Positions 7,552 through 9,574 of a DNA stretch of 9,574 bases are shown one piece after another (position 1 is the stretch's first letter; every line of letters begins with the position of its first letter). The translations under genes and the position numbers were made by a program. Below the pieces are notes generated by a model. It saw only the letters and a list, made by a program, of their open reading frames with translations, was not told the origin of the DNA and did not search any database. Source of the stretch: Pseudomonadota bacterium (GTDB lineage Bacteria > Pseudomonadota > Alphaproteobacteria > Rhizobiales > Xanthobacteraceae); the NCBI GenBank assembly GCA_023417665.1, contig JAEZFA010000306.1, forward strand, positions 1 to 9,574, in the 5' to 3' direction.

Positions 7552-7563
7552 ATAACAAATGCA
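7542..7563. promoter_or_regulatory. Zur-like operator palindrome
   Basis: TGGATATATTATAACAAATGCA is an imperfect palindrome with eight of eleven base pairs symmetric about the 7552/7553 centre. Its core ATATTATAACAA is close to the ATGTTATAACAT core known for Zur operators. It precedes a zinc-type ABC importer and a COG0523 GTPase, both frequent Zur targets, and covers the predicted -10 box. The identification rests on motif resemblance plus gene context. A related Fur-family regulator such as Mur is an alternative. Confidence 0.6.
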
Positions 7564-7708
7564 CGGTTCCCACGATCATCGCCACGCAACGGTCCCGGCC
7601 GGTTCGGCTGGCATTTCGCTGCTGCGGCTTTCCGCTGTCGCGCGGATCGCCATCGCCGCGATGCTGTCGCTCGTGATCTGGCTGATCGTTTTTGCCGTGC
7701 TGCGATAG
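7559..7708 (+). CDS. 49-residue His-rich single-pass membrane microprotein
   Basis: This unrecognised small ORF begins MHGSHDHRH (histidines at 2, 5, 7 and 9, aspartate at 6), a plausible metal-binding tip, and ends in one hydrophobic helix at about 30-48 (IAIAAMLSLVIWLIVFAVL) and a final arginine. Arginines at 23 and 29 precede the helix, so the N-terminus is predicted to be cytoplasmic. An in-frame TAA (7553-7555) sits just upstream, and there is no Shine-Dalgarno. The ATG coincides with the predicted transcription start, so translation would be leaderless. Its TAG stop lies within the AGGAG (7707-7711) that precedes the ATPase gene, suggesting coupling. A role in zinc handling at the membrane is inferred from composition and context only. 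It could also be a non-coding leader. Confidence 0.55.
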   Translation: MHGSHDHRHATVPAGSAGISLLRLSAVARIAIAAMLSLVIWLIVFAVLR

Positions 7709-7723
7709 GAGCGTAGCTGCGCA

Positions 7724-8464
7724 ATGGCTTCTGCACTGGCATTCAAGAATCTCACGCTCGGCTATGACCGGCACCCCGCGGTGCATCATCTGAACGGCGA
7801 GATTGCCGAAGGCTCATTACTCGCCGTTGTGGGACCAAACGGTGCGGGCAAGTCGACGCTGCTCAAAGGAATCGTCGGTGTCATTCATCCGCTCGGCGGT
7901 CAGATCGCGCGCAACAGCGTCAGCGCAAAAGACATTGCCTATCTGCCGCAGATCGCCGAGATCGATCGCAGTTTTCCGATTTCGGTGTTCGATCTTGTGG
8001 CGATGGGCTTGTGGAAGCGCGCGGGCCTGCTCGGCGGCATCGGCAAGGCCGACCGGGAAAAGATTGCAATCGCGATCAATGCCGTCGGTCTGCGCGGCTT
8101 CGAGCATCGCGCGATCGGCACGCTCTCGGGCGGACAGATGCAGCGGGCATTGTTCGCGCGGCTTTTGCTGCAGGACGCGCGCGTGATCCTGCTGGACGAG
8201 CCTTTTGCCTCGCTCGATTCCAAAACCGTTTCCGATCTTCTGGAACTGGTGCAGCGCTGGCACGGTGAGAAGCGCACCGTCGTCGCGGTGCTGCATGACT
8301 TCGAGATGGTGCGGCAGCATTTTCCGGAAGCGCTGCTGCTGGCGCGTACGCCGGTGGCCTGGGGCAAGACCGCAGAGACGCTTTCGGCGGAGAACCTCCT
8401 GAAAGCCCGGCGCATGAGCGAGGCGTTCGACGATCATGCCGGCATCTGCGAAGACGCAGCGTGA
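7724..8464 (+). CDS. Zinc/manganese-type ABC importer ATPase (ZnuC/AztA-like)
   Basis: This is the cytoplasmic ATPase of a metal-ion ABC importer, 246 residues. Motifs are intact: Walker A GPNGAGKST (37-45), Q-loop glutamine at 76 in YLPQ, signature LSGGQ (134-138), Walker B VILLDEP (154-160) with catalytic glutamate 159, and switch histidine at 191 in LHD. The YLPQ plus the following DRSFPISVFDLVAMGLW segment is characteristic of Mn/Zn/Fe-chelate ATPases. AGGAG at 7707-7711 is the likely Shine-Dalgarno, 12 nt from the ATG, which is rather far. It lies 15 bp after the His-rich microprotein and 13 bp before the permease. The Zur-like operator and CobW-like neighbour favour zinc over manganese. 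ZnuC and AztA cannot be told apart here, so no symbol is given. Confidence 0.92.
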   Translation: MASALAFKNLTLGYDRHPAVHHLNGEIAEGSLLAVVGPNGAGKSTLLKGIVGVIHPLGGQIARNSVSAKDIAYLPQIAEIDRSFPISVFDLVAMGLWKRAGLLGGIGKADREKIAIAINAVGLRGFEHRAIGTLSGGQMQRALFARLLLQDARVILLDEPFASLDSKTVSDLLELVQRWHGEKRTVVAVLHDFEMVRQHFPEALLLARTPVAWGKTAETLSAENLLKARRMSEAFDDHAGICEDAA

Positions 8465-8477
8465 GCGGTATCTCTGG

Positions 8478-9344
8478 ATGTACGATTTCCTGATCGCGCC
8501 TTTTGCCGAGTTCGACTTCATGCGCCGCGCGCTCGCGGGCGTGATCATTCTTTCGCTGAGTGCTGCGCCGCTCGGCATCTTTCTGATGCTGCGCCGGATG
8601 TCGCTTGCCGGCGACGTGATGGCGCACGCAATTCTGCCAGGTGCCGCACTCGGGTTTCTGGTCGCCGGGCTTGATCTCTTTGCAATGACGGTCGGCGGCA
8701 TCGTTGCGGGAATTGCCGTTGCGGTAGCGGCGGGGCTGGTCGCGCGCTTCACCGAACTGAAGGAAGACGCGGCGCTCGCCGCCTTCTATCTGGTTTCGCT
8801 GGCGCTCGGCGTGACGCTGATTTCGCTCAAGGGCTCGAATGTGGACCTGTTCCGCGTGCTGTTCGGTTCGGTGCTGGCGCTCGACAATGCAACGCTCCTT
8901 GTGATCGCCGCTTTCACGACGTTCAGCCTGTTCGCGCTCGCATTGATCTGGCGGCCGCTGGTGCTCGAATGTGTCGATCCCGGCTTCCTGCGATCCGTCA
9001 GCGGCGCGGGCGCGCTCGTGCATTTGCTGTTTCTTGCGTTGGTGGTGTTGAACCTCGTCGCGGCTTTTCACGCGCTCGGCACCTTGCTCGCGGTCGGCAT
9101 GATGATGTTGCCGGCGGCCGCCGCACGGTTCTGGACGCAGGACGTGACCAGAATGGCGGCGATTTCGGTGGTGATCGGCGTGGTTTCCGGGATCGGGGGA
9201 CTGCTGGTTTCCTTCCACGCCAACCTGCCGACCGGGCCTGCCGTAATCCTCGCCGCCGGTATTGTGTATGCGGCTTCGGTGCTGCTCGGTCCGGTAGGCG
9301 GCTTGCGCAAGCGGCTTTCGCCGGGGCGGCATCTGGAGGCTTGA
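8478..9344 (+). CDS. Zinc/manganese-type ABC importer permease (ZnuB/AztB-like)
   Basis: This is an inner-membrane permease of the ABC-3 (Zn/Mn) family, 288 residues, with about eight hydrophobic segments and a basic C-terminal tail. The family hallmark around the first periplasmic/cytoplasmic turn is present: MSLAGDVMAHAILPGAALGF (41-60), with H50 and P54. Later GSNVDLFRVLFGSVLALD and the FHALGTLLAVGMMMLPAAAARFW block match the family. The ATG at 8478 is preferred over one at 8436 inside the ATPase gene, because the protein then starts with the family pattern MYDFLIAPF. The gap to the ATPase stop is 13 bp. It pairs with that ATPase, but no substrate-binding protein gene is seen beside it. 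Zinc is favoured by context only. Confidence 0.92.
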   Translation: MYDFLIAPFAEFDFMRRALAGVIILSLSAAPLGIFLMLRRMSLAGDVMAHAILPGAALGFLVAGLDLFAMTVGGIVAGIAVAVAAGLVARFTELKEDAALAAFYLVSLALGVTLISLKGSNVDLFRVLFGSVLALDNATLLVIAAFTTFSLFALALIWRPLVLECVDPGFLRSVSGAGALVHLLFLALVVLNLVAAFHALGTLLAVGMMMLPAAAARFWTQDVTRMAAISVVIGVVSGIGGLLVSFHANLPTGPAVILAAGIVYAASVLLGPVGGLRKRLSPGRHLEA

Positions 9345-9396
9345 GCGGACCCAGTTCCGCGCCTATATCCCGCCTTCAACCGATCAGAGTTCGCTT

Positions 9397-9574
9397 ATGT
9401 CCGAAAAAATCCCGGTAACGGTGCTGACCGGCTATCTCGGCGCCGGCAAGACCACGCTTCTCAACCGCATTCTGTCCGAGCCGCACGGCAAGAAATACGC
9501 CGTGATCGTCAACGAGTTCGGCGAGATCGGGATCGATAACGACCTGATCGTCAATGCCGACGAGGAAGTGTTCG
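9397..9574 (+). CDS. COG0523/CobW-like GTPase, 5' part only
   Basis: The first 59 residues of a G3E-family GTPase are present and the window ends inside the gene. The P-loop GYLGAGKT (12-19) and the Switch-I region NEFGEIGID (39-47) are diagnostic of COG0523. The following ADEEVF leads in relatives to the GCICC metal-binding cysteine motif, which lies beyond the window. COG0523 proteins deliver metals in a GTP-dependent manner, and the zinc-linked members are often Zur-controlled. The gene starts 52 bp after the permease stop. That gap holds only a 5-bp hairpin (GCGGA/TCCGC) and no terminator, so it may share the transcript. It may be a zinc metallochaperone rather than a cobalamin-synthesis protein, and I give no symbol. 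Confidence 0.9.
   Translation, partial: MSEKIPVTVLTGYLGAGKTTLLNRILSEPHGKKYAVIVNEFGEIGIDNDLIVNADEEVF

Noticed and set aside
6145..7716. 523-codon plus-strand open frame across the TRAP binding-protein gene
   Set aside because: It is antisense to two well-supported genes and to an intergenic terminator, has an arginine-rich composition typical of an opposite-strand shadow in GC-rich DNA, and shows no domain pattern.
8076..9332. 418-codon minus-strand open frame across the zinc-type ATPase and permease
   Set aside because: It is low-complexity, rich in Arg, Gln and Glu, and antisense to two clear transporter genes.
9345..9396. Terminator between the zinc-type permease and the CobW-like gene
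   Set aside because: Only a 5-bp stem (GCGGA/TCCGC) is present, with no T-run, so it was not called.

Overview
The window is gene-dense, GC-rich DNA with short intergenic gaps and many 4-bp ATGA start/stop overlaps. The gene content (NMT1/THI5-type ABC importer, TAXI-type TRAP transporter, zinc-type ABC importer with a CobW-like GTPase) and codon usage suggest an alphaproteobacterium, probably of the Hyphomicrobiales (Bradyrhizobium/Rhodopseudomonas/Pseudolabrys-like). This placement is from general impression, not from a marker gene. No mobile element, CRISPR array, tRNA or rRNA was seen.

Layout. (1) 119-2642, minus strand: a three-gene ABC importer operon (binding protein, ATPase, permease) of the nitrate/sulfonate/taurine/pyrimidine type, joined by two ATGA overlaps. 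(2) 2794-3600, plus strand: a creatininase-family amidohydrolase, divergent from the importer. (3) 3597-7374, minus strand: a TAXI-TRAP transporter operon with a binding protein, a fused DctQM permease and a small DUF1850 protein. A strong intrinsic terminator lies between the binding protein and the permease, and an ATGA overlap joins the permease to DUF1850. The creatininase and DUF1850 genes converge, and their stop codons overlap. (4) 7523-9574, plus strand: a probable zinc-responsive unit. It has a promoter with a Zur-like palindrome, a small 49-residue His-rich membrane ORF, a ZnuC/AztA-type ATPase, a ZnuB/AztB-type permease, and the start of a COG0523 (CobW-like) GTPase cut off by the window end.

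How the genes work together. Three solute-uptake systems sit side by side. The first may feed the neighbouring creatininase-family hydrolase, with a small amide or cyclic-amide solute as a guess. The second is a sodium- or proton-driven TRAP importer whose binding protein is likely expressed in excess over its permease. The third is a metal importer paired with a GTP-dependent metallochaperone, which is a typical Zur-regulated pairing.

The most unusual region is 7500-7710. There the Zur-like palindrome, the promoter -10 box and the start codon of the His-rich microprotein overlap, so the microprotein is predicted to be translated from a leaderless message. No metal-binding protein gene accompanies the zinc-type ATPase and permease inside the window.
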